A program made the translations under genes and the position numbers. Shown here in pieces: positions 22,850 through 31,176 of a stretch of 36,076 bases of DNA. Within the stretch, counting starts at the first letter, position 1; every line of letters begins with the position of its first letter. The stretch comes from an uncultured bacterium (GTDB taxonomy: Bacteria > Cyanobacteriota > Vampirovibrionia > Gastranaerophilales > Gastranaerophilaceae): the NCBI GenBank assembly GCA_949284715.1, contig CASDWH010000003.1:1-36076 (forward strand). The letters are read 5' to 3'. The notes beneath the pieces were generated by a model that was not told where the DNA came from, ran no database searches, and saw only the letters and a list, made by a program, of their open reading frames with translations.

Positions 22850-23833
22850 TTATTCTCCTAAAATCACTTTTGCTGCCGCTTTCAAGTCAAATTTTAGACA
22901 GCCGGTTTCTTCACAGCTTTTCACTCGCTTATCCCACAGGCAAGGACGTATAGGACACGGATAGTTGTTTAATATCGGGGTAATAAATCCGTTATCAGGA
23001 ATTAATTTTTTATGGTCGGTTGAACCGAAAAATACAAAAGTTTTTGTTCCTACACCGGCGGCAATATGTAACGGGGCTGAGTCTGAACATACAAATGTTT
23101 CTACTTTAGATATTAACTCTGCAAGTTTTTTTAGGGACAGGTTTTGTGACGTTAAATCGGTATATACAAGAGTTTTAGGAAGATAACATTTTATAATCTC
23201 CGTAACCTCTTTATCATCAGCTCCGCCTGTTAAAATTATTTCTCTTTTGTCAGAGGCCAGATATGTTATTAATTCAGCCCATTCCTGCGGTTTGATTGTT
23301 TTTATAACACCCTGGCTTAAACTCTTTTTGCTCACTCCTGGATGAATTAAAATGGTATTGGGTTTTTTGAATTGTTTTTCTACTCGGTTAAAAGCCGGAA
23401 GCTCAGTAAACTGAGCGGTAAACGGGGTTACAAGTTCATGGTACATTTTTACGGCATAACGGTTTTTATCAAGTTTAACAGCGCTTGTAAGCAGTTTTTG
23501 GCTTAATTTCCCTGTATCAAAACCGACTCTGGATTTAATGCCGCTTAAAAATAAAAGTATACTTATTAGTTTGTTTGAACCGGAGGATATTACACAATCA
23601 AACCTTCCGAACCACATCTTTGTTAACAGCCGGAACATGCCGCTGCGGGTTTTAGGTACACATATAACGTTATCTATTAAATTTGTCAGCTCGGTTATTC
23701 CGGCGCTTCGTTTTTCAAGTGCAAGAGTGATAACCGAGTCCGGAAATTCTTTTTTAAACGAAATTATTGTAGGAAGAAATAAAATTTCGTCGCCAATGCC
23801 TCCAAAATTAATAAATAATACATTTTTCTTCAT
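22850..23833 (-). CDS. Glycosyltransferase family 9 protein (heptosyltransferase-type)
   Basis: A 327-aa cytoplasmic glycosyltransferase with the GT9 pattern: N-terminal FINFGGIGDEILFLPTI, ILIHPGVSKKSLSQ near 158, REIILTGGADDKEV near 196 and the nucleotide-sugar binding block VETFVCSDSAPLHIAAGVGTKTFVFFGSTDH near 240. It likely adds a heptose or related sugar to lipopolysaccharide core or another surface glycan. A cysteine-rich C-terminus (CPIRPCLWDKRVKSCEETGC) is common in heptosyltransferases. Its start codon lies 20 bases from that of comM in the opposite direction; no Shine-Dalgarno is visible. Confidence 0.9.
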   Translation of the reverse strand: MKKNVLFINFGGIGDEILFLPTIISFKKEFPDSVITLALEKRSAGITELTNLIDNVICVPKTRSGMFRLLTKMWFGRFDCVISSGSNKLISILLFLSGIKSRVGFDTGKLSQKLLTSAVKLDKNRYAVKMYHELVTPFTAQFTELPAFNRVEKQFKKPNTILIHPGVSKKSLSQGVIKTIKPQEWAELITYLASDKREIILTGGADDKEVTEIIKCYLPKTLVYTDLTSQNLSLKKLAELISKVETFVCSDSAPLHIAAGVGTKTFVFFGSTDHKKLIPDNGFITPILNNYPCPIRPCLWDKRVKSCEETGCLKFDLKAAAKVILGE

Positions 23834-23853
23834 ATTTGTATTATATTATAAAC
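23834..23853. promoter_or_regulatory. Shared divergent start region with symmetric -10-like sequence
   Basis: Only 20 bases separate the start codons of the GT9 gene (minus) and comM (plus). They contain TATTATATTATA, whose complement reads TATAATATAATA, so -10-like elements are present on both strands. Neither gene has room for a leader with ribosome binding site, so both transcripts are probably leaderless if they start here. The alternative is promoters inside each opposing gene. Confidence 0.45.
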
Positions 23854-25389
23854 ATGGTTAACAAATCTATTACTGCAACTGCAATCGGAATAGAAGCCTA
23901 CAAAGTGGAAGTTGAAGTTGATACTCTTAATTCTCTTCCTGGAATGAGTATTGTCGGGCTTCCTGATTCGGCGGTATCTGAGGCTAAAGAACGTGTGCGT
24001 TCAGCTATAAAAAATTCAGGTTTTTCATTTCCGCAAGGTAAAGTGGTTGTGAACCTGGCTCCTGCCGATATAAGGAAAGAAGGTACTAATTTTGATTTGC
24101 CTATAGCAATCGGGATATTGAAAGAAGAAGGCGTTTTTCAGGATACAGCGGAATTAATTAAATCGCCGGATAGAATAGGATTTATCGGGGAACTTTCTCT
24201 GGATGGCTCTTTAAGAGGCGTTAATGGTGTTCTATCTCTTGTTATTGCTCTAAAACATGCTGGTGTTGAATCTGTTTTTGTCCCCCAAATAAATGCTAAT
24301 GAAGCCGGCATGGTTGACGGCATTAATATTTATGCCGTCAATACACTTGCGGAGATTGCGGGGCATTTTACTGATTCTCCGATTATACCTACCAAAATTG
24401 ATGCACGGAGTTATTTAGATGGTGGTATAAATGAAGAGTATATAGTTGATTTTAAAGATGTAAAGGGACAGAAAAAAGCTAAACGGGCGCTGGAAATAGC
24501 TGCTGCCGGAGGACATAATATATTGATGAGCGGGCCTCCGGGGGCTGGAAAAACAATGATGGCTAAGTGCCTTGCATCTATTCTGCCTCCGCTTAATCTT
24601 GAAGAGGCACTTGAACTTACAAAAATATATAGTATTTCAGGTCTGCTGCCTGAGGAACAGCCGCTTATTACACAAAGACCATACAGGGCTGTACACCATA
24701 CAGCTTCCGCATACGGTATAATCGGGGGCGGCAGTAATCCTAAGCCCGGTGAAATTACTCTGGCGCATCGAGGCGTATTGTTTCTGGATGAGATTGTTGA
24801 GTTTCCGCGGAGTGTTCTTGAAGTTTTAAGGCAGCCTCTTGAGGATGGAGAAGTAGTAATATCAAGGGCAAGAGTATCTATTAAATATCCCGCAAGATTT
24901 ATGCTTATTGCTGCAATGAACCCTTGTCCGTGCGGTTTTTTAGGTGATACTTCCAAACACTGTACATGCACGGATGTTCAAATACAGCGTTATCGTTCAA
25001 GACTTTCAGGCCCTTTGCTTGACAGAATTGATATTATAATAACAGTGCCTAAACTATCTACAGAAGAACTTGTTAATATTGATGAAAAATCAGAAACTTC
25101 CGCAGATATCCGCAAACGGGTAGTGAATGCCCGTAAAATCCAAAACGAACGCTATAAGCATGAAGGTATATTTACCAATTCAGAATTAAATGCAAAACAA
25201 ATAAAAAAATACTGTAAGCTTGATCAGCAAGCTGACAAGATTTTATCAATGGCCGCGCTCAAGTGCGGGTTGTCCGGCAGAAAATATAACCGTGTTTTGA
25301 AAATTTCGCGGACAATTGCGGATTTGGATAATTCCGCGGATATTAATTCTTCTCATATAAGTCAGGCGCTTCAATTCCGTGAAGAATAA
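23854..25389 (+). CDS. comM: YifB/ComM-family Mg-chelatase-like AAA+ ATPase
   Basis: A 511-aa protein. An N-terminal Lon-protease-like S5 domain (1-170, VEVEVDTLNSLPGMSIVGLPDSAVSEAKERV) is followed by an AAA+ core with Walker A GPPGAGKTM near 227, Walker B GVLFLDEIVEF near 308 and the cysteine cluster NPCPCGFLGD...CTC near 352, then a helical C-terminal domain. ComM is a hexameric helicase that helps branch migration during integration of transformed DNA; homologues occur widely in non-competent bacteria too. Start chosen at MVNKSITA, matching the family; six codons upstream are in frame but not supported. No Shine-Dalgarno. Confidence 0.95.
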   Translation: MVNKSITATAIGIEAYKVEVEVDTLNSLPGMSIVGLPDSAVSEAKERVRSAIKNSGFSFPQGKVVVNLAPADIRKEGTNFDLPIAIGILKEEGVFQDTAELIKSPDRIGFIGELSLDGSLRGVNGVLSLVIALKHAGVESVFVPQINANEAGMVDGINIYAVNTLAEIAGHFTDSPIIPTKIDARSYLDGGINEEYIVDFKDVKGQKKAKRALEIAAAGGHNILMSGPPGAGKTMMAKCLASILPPLNLEEALELTKIYSISGLLPEEQPLITQRPYRAVHHTASAYGIIGGGSNPKPGEITLAHRGVLFLDEIVEFPRSVLEVLRQPLEDGEVVISRARVSIKYPARFMLIAAMNPCPCGFLGDTSKHCTCTDVQIQRYRSRLSGPLLDRIDIIITVPKLSTEELVNIDEKSETSADIRKRVVNARKIQNERYKHEGIFTNSELNAKQIKKYCKLDQQADKILSMAALKCGLSGRKYNRVLKISRTIADLDNSADINSSHISQALQFREE

Positions 25390-25394
25390 ATAAT

Positions 25395-25422
25395 ACAGGC
25401 GGGAATTGTGTTACCCGCCTGT
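25395..25422. terminator. Bidirectional terminator between comM and the M20 peptidase gene
   Basis: ACAGGCGGG (25395-25403) pairs with CCCGCCTGT (25414-25422) in a 9-bp stem with a 10-nt loop, in the 41-base convergent gap. T tracts are weak on both sides. Confidence 0.7.
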
Positions 25423-25430
25423 TAACTGTG

Positions 25431-26660
25431 TTAATTGTTGTAAATCTTAAAGAAATTTTTGAGTACTTCATAGCCTTTCAGCAGAGTCTTGTAATTGACT
25501 TTTTCTTCCGCAGAATGCATATTGTAAACATCGGCTGTACCTGCTAAGAACGGAATAAATTTTTCGCCGTGTTTGTTTTTGTTGTTTGCATAAATATGGG
25601 TTTCTGCTCCGGCATGGAAGGATTCAATAGAGTTTTTAACCCCTGCCATTTCACTGGCTTTGGTATGCACTTCCGGAATGAAATCATCATCCGATTTTTC
25701 AAAAGGCATAAGGTGAACGGAAAATTCTATTTCAGCCTCCGCCAGTCCTGCATATTTTTTATTAAAATTCTCTATATAATTAATCATTATATTTTTAAGT
25801 TCTTGTTCTTTTTGAAGATTGGAACTTCTTATTGAATAAGAAACTTTAGCGAGAGTATTAATTATATTTGTAGATGAGCGGTCAACAATTTCGGTGATAT
25901 AGTCTTTGGAGTTGACTTTATCATCAATGATTGCTTTTACAGCATTTTGAATTCCGCCGCCTGCGATTGCCCCTATATTACATGATGTGACTACGCCTGT
26001 TTCATCTTTATAATATACCCCCTGCGGAAAGTGGTTTATAAGTTCGCAAACAAGCTTAACTGCATTTAATCTTGATTCATCATCAATATCAATACCGGAG
26101 TGTCCTCCCTTTAGCGCACGAACAGTTACTTTTACATTAGTATAGCCAGCACCTGCTATTTGTAATTGTCCGAGTTTATCAGCGTCAAGTACAAGAACGT
26201 ATTTTGAATCAATTCTATTAAATTCGGCATTTTCAATTCCGCTCATACCTGTTTCTTCATCCCTCGTGAAGAGGATTTCAAGTCCGCCGTGTTTAATATC
26301 ACTGTTTTTAATTTCTTTAGCCAGAAGTAAAGCACAGGCCACACCTGCTTTGTCATCTGCACCTAAAGTTCTTCCATCTGCCTTGATATAATCCCCGTCA
26401 AAGATTAATTCTACCGGTGAAGCATCTCCTACTACATCCATATGGGCTGATAATAAAATTGGCTTTTTACTGTTATCAGTTGCCGGTACTTTTAAGTATA
26501 AATTCCCGTAGTGGTCGCTTTCACATTGGATTTCATTTTCTTTTGCAAAATTTTTTATCCACTCAATCACTTTTTCTTCTTTTTTTGACGGACTTGGTAT
26601 TTCTGCTAAAGAACAAAAAATATCTATTAATTCATTTTCCTGTCTAACATTATTCTGCAC
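25431..26660 (-). CDS. M20-family metallopeptidase (peptidase T-like)
   Basis: A 409-aa di-zinc aminopeptidase. Metal ligands and catalytic residues are visible in SAHMDVVG (near 71), TLGADDKAGVA (near 99), TRDEETGMSG (the catalytic Glu pair, near 131), LVLDADKLG and NMHSAEEKV close to the C-terminus. It probably removes N-terminal residues from tripeptides in the cytoplasm; no signal peptide is present. The start is a GTG at 26660 with AAGGAGG seven bases upstream. It overlaps the stop of the zinc-ribbon gene by 11 bases, indicating translational coupling in an operon with the GHL10 and TPR genes. Confidence 0.92.
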   Translation of the reverse strand: MQNNVRQENELIDIFCSLAEIPSPSKKEEKVIEWIKNFAKENEIQCESDHYGNLYLKVPATDNSKKPILLSAHMDVVGDASPVELIFDGDYIKADGRTLGADDKAGVACALLLAKEIKNSDIKHGGLEILFTRDEETGMSGIENAEFNRIDSKYVLVLDADKLGQLQIAGAGYTNVKVTVRALKGGHSGIDIDDESRLNAVKLVCELINHFPQGVYYKDETGVVTSCNIGAIAGGGIQNAVKAIIDDKVNSKDYITEIVDRSSTNIINTLAKVSYSIRSSNLQKEQELKNIMINYIENFNKKYAGLAEAEIEFSVHLMPFEKSDDDFIPEVHTKASEMAGVKNSIESFHAGAETHIYANNKNKHGEKFIPFLAGTADVYNMHSAEEKVNYKTLLKGYEVLKNFFKIYNN

Positions 26661-26901
26661 GGAAAAACCTCCTTCCTGTACCTTCTTTTCCGATTTTTAC
26701 TGATAATTTTGCACCGCATTTCGGACAGCATCCGACATATGCGGTTCCTTCCCTGTTTTTATAGAGTCTGCCATATGTTTTACAGCAGGAAAACCATATG
26801 CCGAGAAATTTCCTTGCGGTTAGTTTCTTTTCTTCATTTTCTTTGCTCGTTTTTCCATCTCCTTTTTGAGCCGTTTTTCTTCTTTTCTGCATTTTCTGCA
26901 T
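26650..26901 (-). CDS. Small zinc-ribbon protein overlapping its neighbours on both sides
   Basis: The convincing part is the last 50 residues: GIWFSCCKTYGRLYKNREGT, then YVGCCPKCGAKLSVKIG and a basic RRFF tail. Cysteines at 39, 40, 58, 59 and 62 (numbering from the earliest ATG) suit a zinc ribbon. The frame is open back to 26901, inside the end of the GHL10 gene, so the true start is uncertain; an AAAAAGGAG lies near 26863 but no ATG in this frame is well spaced from it. The stop overlaps the peptidase start. From memory similar short WFSCC...CPKCG proteins occur in cyanobacteria; function unknown. Confidence 0.68.
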   Translation of the reverse strand: MQKMQKRRKTAQKGDGKTSKENEEKKLTARKFLGIWFSCCKTYGRLYKNREGTAYVGCCPKCGAKLSVKIGKEGTGRRFFRAE

Positions 26902-28718
26902 TTTTTGTCTTTCTTACATTTTGTGCAGACTTGAATTTTTGGGGGGTCATAAGCAATTCTCTGTTTACTGCCGTCATTAAAAGCGCTGGCTGTAAGGATG
27001 TTCATATATTCACACCCGAAATGAGCATAGTCAAATATTATAACTCCGCTAAGTCCGAAACGTCTGCTTTCATGAATTATTCTGATTAAATCTTCCGGTG
27101 CGCCTTTTATGAAAGTAACAAATAAACCTGCATAAAGTTTTGTTTTTCTGGCGCTCATATTTCTTATTTCATTAATCATATTGGCGGTGGTTTTAGGGTC
27201 GCAGGTGAGGAATAGCGGTGTAAATCCGTCGACATAATCATTTCTTGACCAACTGCGCCAATCTTGTATTTTTGTTGTAAGCGCAATTTTATAATTAGGA
27301 AATATTACGGTTGTGAGTGTAACATTTTTTGCACGGCATAGTTCAGATGCTTTTTTTACAAAGTCTGTAACTTTCTGCGCCCTGTAGAACAGCCAGGTAT
27401 CCCATAATGCATCAGAGCGAGTTAATACTATAGGATCAACATTGTGCAGGTTTTTAAACCCTTCTCTTGCGTATGATGTGTAACCCCAGGTAGAGCTTTC
27501 ATATCCCGGAATATCAGGGGATATTGCCTGCGGATAGCGTATATAATCGAGGTTTATACCGTCAGGGGAGTATTTGCATATTATTTCGTCAAGAAGCTTG
27601 AGTAAAAAATCCTGGACTTCCGGATTTGCCGGGTCGATAAAATATCCGTTATGTTCGGATGTTGAATACACCGGTTCAATTGAATTTGCTTTATTACCGG
27701 GCAGATTAGTCCAGCCCGGTCTTATTGAAAGGATATAGTTTGGATAATTTTTAGGGTTTTTATTCCCTACATAGAAAGTTTCAAACCAGATATGAACTTT
27801 CATTTTACGTTTGTGCGCTTCATTTATCCATATATCCAGCGGGTCAAAACCTGCAAATTCTTCATTTTGTTCAATAAAGCCGTATGATAGCATTAAATCA
27901 CTCGGATAAATTGTTTTCCCGTGGAAATATGTTTCAAGAAAAATAGTATTGATACCGGTCTTTTCAAGCACCTCCAATACCTGTATAATATCTTCTTTAG
28001 ATTTGCAGGTCGGCCGTATCCACACACCTCTTAATTCATTATGCTTGTATGGAACAACGAGTGATAAGGCTTCATTTGCGTATTCTATTGCTTTGCCGGA
28101 GTATTTTTGGACATTTGCACTATCTTTTTGTGCTTTATGTATATTTTCTTTTGATTTATTAATTGCAGTTATTGTTTTTCTTGCATCGTATCGCGGTGTT
28201 GTTTTTATGTAAAAATTCATTATATTTTGGACTTCTACAAGTTTAAGCTTTGCGCTAAAAAGGAATGTATCTGAAGTTATATAAGAAGTTATTGTTTTGT
28301 TTATTGGATCAATATAAACTTTTGCGCCGACTATAAGATTTTCATTAATCCAGTGTTTTGCTTCTCCATGTCCGCTTATTACAACCCCGTTTGCCGGTAT
28401 CAGTGTATTGGCACCGCTTAATTGTGTTACAATCCCGTCAATTACGAGCGCTTCTGTTCCGAATTCATTGGTATTTGTCCGCCTGCCAAATTCCGGAGTA
28501 TAAACAACAAGCTGGTTGGTGCCTCTTAAGCCCGGAAAACGTGCGCTTCTTGGATTATTTTCGCTTGTCGGATCTATAACACTTACTTTGTGCATTGCCT
28601 GATTGAAAATTATTTCTTTAGCATCAGGCTGAAACGGCTGAAACACAGCCATTGCATTAGCTGTGTTAATACTGAAAGTGAAAAATATTAACATTATCAG
28701 TATGAAAAGATGTCGCAT
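26820..28718 (-). CDS. Secreted GHL10-family glycoside-hydrolase-like protein
   Basis: A 632-aa protein with a signal peptide (MRHLFILIMLIFFTFSINTANA). An N-terminal strand-rich section (about 30-160, TRFGTEALVIDG, VVISGHGEAKHWI) is followed from about 225 by a GHL10 (PF02638-type) TIM-barrel: ELRGVWIRPTCKSKEDI, INTIFLETYFHGKTIYPSD, MKVHIWFETFYVGN, DGINLDYIRYPQ, GFTPLFLTC, GLSGVIIFDY. The family contains proteins acting on envelope or peptidoglycan-related glycans. The last 35 residues are unusual: a CxxCx5CxxC cluster (about C598-C610) then an almost wholly Lys/Arg/Glu tail (KKEMEKRAKKMKKRN). Downstream of a TPR gene by eight bases. Confidence 0.88.
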   Translation of the reverse strand: MRHLFILIMLIFFTFSINTANAMAVFQPFQPDAKEIIFNQAMHKVSVIDPTSENNPRSARFPGLRGTNQLVVYTPEFGRRTNTNEFGTEALVIDGIVTQLSGANTLIPANGVVISGHGEAKHWINENLIVGAKVYIDPINKTITSYITSDTFLFSAKLKLVEVQNIMNFYIKTTPRYDARKTITAINKSKENIHKAQKDSANVQKYSGKAIEYANEALSLVVPYKHNELRGVWIRPTCKSKEDIIQVLEVLEKTGINTIFLETYFHGKTIYPSDLMLSYGFIEQNEEFAGFDPLDIWINEAHKRKMKVHIWFETFYVGNKNPKNYPNYILSIRPGWTNLPGNKANSIEPVYSTSEHNGYFIDPANPEVQDFLLKLLDEIICKYSPDGINLDYIRYPQAISPDIPGYESSTWGYTSYAREGFKNLHNVDPIVLTRSDALWDTWLFYRAQKVTDFVKKASELCRAKNVTLTTVIFPNYKIALTTKIQDWRSWSRNDYVDGFTPLFLTCDPKTTANMINEIRNMSARKTKLYAGLFVTFIKGAPEDLIRIIHESRRFGLSGVIIFDYAHFGCEYMNILTASAFNDGSKQRIAYDPPKIQVCTKCKKDKKCRKCRKEEKRLKKEMEKRAKKMKKRN

Positions 28719-28726
28719 CCTTAAAT

Positions 28727-29371
28727 TTAATCCTCGACGAAATGAATCCTTGTATTTTTATAATATAACGTATTGGATGAATTTAATTCCTCTAATAAGC
28801 GTATTTTCGTGTTTAATTCTTCGGAGGGATTAATCTTGTACCCTTCTTTAAAATATTTTAGAGCAGAGCGTGTATCGCCTAATTTCTGGTAAATTGTACC
28901 GATTTTATTGCAAACATTGTATACGGAGGGATTTATTATATACGCTTTATTATACTGTTTAAGCGCTCTTCTGTATTCTTTTCTTGTGTAGTAATAATTT
29001 CCGAAAGCTTCGTAGGCGGGAGCATAATTTTCGTTAATTGTTATGGCTCTATAATAAAATTCTTTTGCATATTTGTTTTTACCGGTTAATTCATAAAGTA
29101 AGCCGAGTTTAAGGGCATAATCGGGATTGTCCGGGTATTTTGACATTAATGCTCTGTAGTATTTTATTGCACTCTCTGCGTTTTGTAGTCTTTTTTCCTC
29201 TGATTTGGCGTTTGCAGCGTTTGTATAATATTGAAAACCTTTATTTTCAAACTCTTTTGTATTAATAAGTGAATAATCAATTTTAGGAGTATATTTAATA
29301 CCGCCTTTTTCGACTGCAAAACAGATATTTGCTGTTATAATAATAACTAATAACAAAGTGAGTCTGAGCAT
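28727..29371 (-). CDS. Secreted TPR-repeat protein, 214 aa
   Basis: A signal peptide (MLRLTLLLVIIITANICFA) with cysteine near its end leads into a chain of tetratricopeptide repeats from about 45: AESAIKYYRALMSKYPDNPD, YALKLGLLYELTGKNKYAKE, YAPAYEAFGNYYYTRKEYRR, YNVCNKIGTIYQKLGDTRSA and a last EELNTKIRLLEEL. Such repeats act as protein-docking scaffolds, here in the periplasm. It leads the operon with the GHL10 protein, which it may anchor or assist. The ANICFA end could be read as a lipobox-like LIxC but lacks the usual residues, so signal peptidase I cleavage is more likely. Confidence 0.86.
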   Translation of the reverse strand: MLRLTLLLVIIITANICFAVEKGGIKYTPKIDYSLINTKEFENKGFQYYTNAANAKSEEKRLQNAESAIKYYRALMSKYPDNPDYALKLGLLYELTGKNKYAKEFYYRAITINENYAPAYEAFGNYYYTRKEYRRALKQYNKAYIINPSVYNVCNKIGTIYQKLGDTRSALKYFKEGYKINPSEELNTKIRLLEELNSSNTLYYKNTRIHFVED

Positions 29372-29467
29372 ATCCTTATTATACCAGCAACGCGTTTAAT
29401 TATAAAACTGTTGTTATTTTTCAGTATTTATAATATACTATAACTCGTATAAACAGGAGGATTTCTA

Positions 29468-29932
29468 ATGGATAAACATTTTAAGTCAGTATTGGCAATC
29501 TCAATTGCTTTTGTTTTGGGATGCGGATTTAATAGTATGGCAAATTCTAATGCTGCAATTAGTAAGATTGCAGTTGTAGATGTGCCTCAGATTGTTGCAA
29601 AATCATCTCAGGTTAAGAGTTTGAAAGCGGAGCATGACAAAAAGAAAGCCGAACTTATTCAATTAATGAATAAGGCAAAATCAGAAGTAGATGCACAAAC
29701 TGATATCAATAAGAAAAAATCTATAGCGCAAAAATATGATAAAGAATTATCTGCTAAAAGGGAAGCTGCTGCTAAAGATTACGCAAAGAAACTTGCTGAT
29801 ATAGATAAGAATATAACTGCTGTTATTACAAAACAAGCACAAGCTGCAGGCTATGATATGGTTATTGCAAAGGCATCCGTTCTCTACGGCGGTGATAATA
29901 TTACAGAGCAGATTATTAAAAATATTAAGTAA
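29468..29932 (+). CDS. Skp/OmpH-family periplasmic chaperone-like protein
   Basis: A 154-aa protein with a signal sequence ending SNAAIS (residues about 1-30), then the OmpH pattern: KIAVVDVPQIVAKSSQVK, a long charged coiled coil (50-120, LKAEHDKKKAELIQLMNKAK, KKKSIAQKYDKELSAKREAAAK) and a C-terminal hydrophobic strand (YDMVIAKASVLYGGDNITEQII). Skp trimers hold unfolded outer membrane proteins in the periplasm. AGGAGGATTTCTA gives a strong ribosome binding site. It has its own terminator and precedes yidC, so two membrane-insertion factors are side by side. Confidence 0.88.
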   Translation: MDKHFKSVLAISIAFVLGCGFNSMANSNAAISKIAVVDVPQIVAKSSQVKSLKAEHDKKKAELIQLMNKAKSEVDAQTDINKKKSIAQKYDKELSAKREAAAKDYAKKLADIDKNITAVITKQAQAAGYDMVIAKASVLYGGDNITEQIIKNIK

Positions 29933-29956
29933 TTTTTTAATAAATAGTTTAATTAG

Positions 29957-29992
29957 ACGGGGTGCAGCATATAACGTTGCGCCCCGTTTAAT
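29957..29992 (+). terminator. Rho-independent-type terminator after the Skp-like gene
   Basis: ACGGGGTGCA (29957-29966) pairs with TGCGCCCCGT (29978-29987), one G-U pair, 11-nt loop. The following T run is short (TTTAATGTAATTTT). Confidence 0.72.
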
Positions 29993-30093
29993 GTAATTTT
30001 ACATATATTTACAACAACCGGCTGTTTTATTGACTTGCTTTTACGTTTAAGTTATCGTTTTATTGATAAAATTAATGGAGAGAAGGTAAACTT

Positions 30094-31176
30094 ATGGATT
30101 TTGCAACTAGTTTTACTATAGATGTGTTAAAGGCGCTAGGCTCGTTTGCCGGGTATGGTGTAGGTATAATAATTCTGACAATAATAGTAAGGGCGGCATT
30201 ATGGCCGTTAGGCGTTTCGCAGCAGCGTTCAATGCGTATGATGCAGAAATTGCAGCCTAAAATGAAGGCTATTCAGGAACGATATAAAAACGATCCGCAG
30301 ACAATGCAGCGAAAAATGATGGACTTTTATAAGGAGCATAAATTTAATCCGATGGCCGGATGTTTCCCGCTGCTTGTGCAGATGCCTATATTTATACTGC
30401 TTTATTCTGCGTTAATGAGTCCGCAGTTTATACAGCTTGCCGGAGATTCCCAGTTTTTGTTTATCAAAAGACTTGATTCAACACTGAAAACCAGTGCCGG
30501 AATATCACAGGATGGAGTCTTAGGTGTTTCTAAATATGACACTTTTATGACTGGAAAGGCTGCAAAAGTTTATCTTAAGGATGAAGTTCTTGATAATGTA
30601 AAGATAACAAAGCCAAATAAAGCTATAGAGGTGCAAGGAGAGCTTGTCCCCGGCCAGCCTGTTGATTTTAAAGTCAGCCTCGATAATTTAAACCTTAAAT
30701 TCAGCCAGCTTGATAGTATTCAAAAAGCAGAAATAGATGTAACAGATTTGCAGACAAAAGAAACTGAAACTCTTACATTTGAGAGAAAAGGCGGTATTCT
30801 TGTCGCAACAACTCCGACAAAAGAGGTGAAAACTGCTTTTCATTATGATGTATTAATTTTAATAATACTCTTTGGCTTAACAATGCTTGCGTCGCAAAAG
30901 GCTATGATGTCAATGACCAAAGGGCAGGAAATGGATGAAGCTCAAAAGGCAATGCAGAAGTCTATGAATACTTTTATGCCAATTATGCTGATGTTTACGT
31001 TTGTAATTATTCCTATCCCTGCCGGCGTACTGCTTTATTTGATATCAAGCAATGTATTCCAGGTTTTACAAACTATTGCCATTAATAAACAGCTTGAAAT
31101 GGAAGAGCATAAAAAGGCTGAAGTTATCAGTGATGATGATATCAAGAATGCAAAGAAAATTCAGGCTAAAGAATAA
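30094..31176 (+). CDS. yidC: YidC/Oxa1-family membrane insertase
   Basis: A 360-aa inner membrane protein. Helix 1 is at about 15-37 (GYGVGIIILTIIVRAALWPL, with the conserved groove arginine), followed by the cytoplasmic coiled-coil hairpin (KLQPKMKAIQERYKNDPQTM), then FNPMAGCFPLLVQMPIFILLYSAL. A domain of about 100 residues (150-245, strand-rich) sits between this helix and the next, before HYDVLILIILFGLTMLAS and FMPIMLMFTFVIIPIPAGVLLY. It inserts and folds membrane proteins with or without SecYEG. The start ATG of queA shares a base with its stop codon. Unlike the common rnpA-yidC arrangement, no rpmH or rnpA lies nearby. Confidence 0.96.
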   Translation: MDFATSFTIDVLKALGSFAGYGVGIIILTIIVRAALWPLGVSQQRSMRMMQKLQPKMKAIQERYKNDPQTMQRKMMDFYKEHKFNPMAGCFPLLVQMPIFILLYSALMSPQFIQLAGDSQFLFIKRLDSTLKTSAGISQDGVLGVSKYDTFMTGKAAKVYLKDEVLDNVKITKPNKAIEVQGELVPGQPVDFKVSLDNLNLKFSQLDSIQKAEIDVTDLQTKETETLTFERKGGILVATTPTKEVKTAFHYDVLILIILFGLTMLASQKAMMSMTKGQEMDEAQKAMQKSMNTFMPIMLMFTFVIIPIPAGVLLYLISSNVFQVLQTIAINKQLEMEEHKKAEVISDDDIKNAKKIQAKE

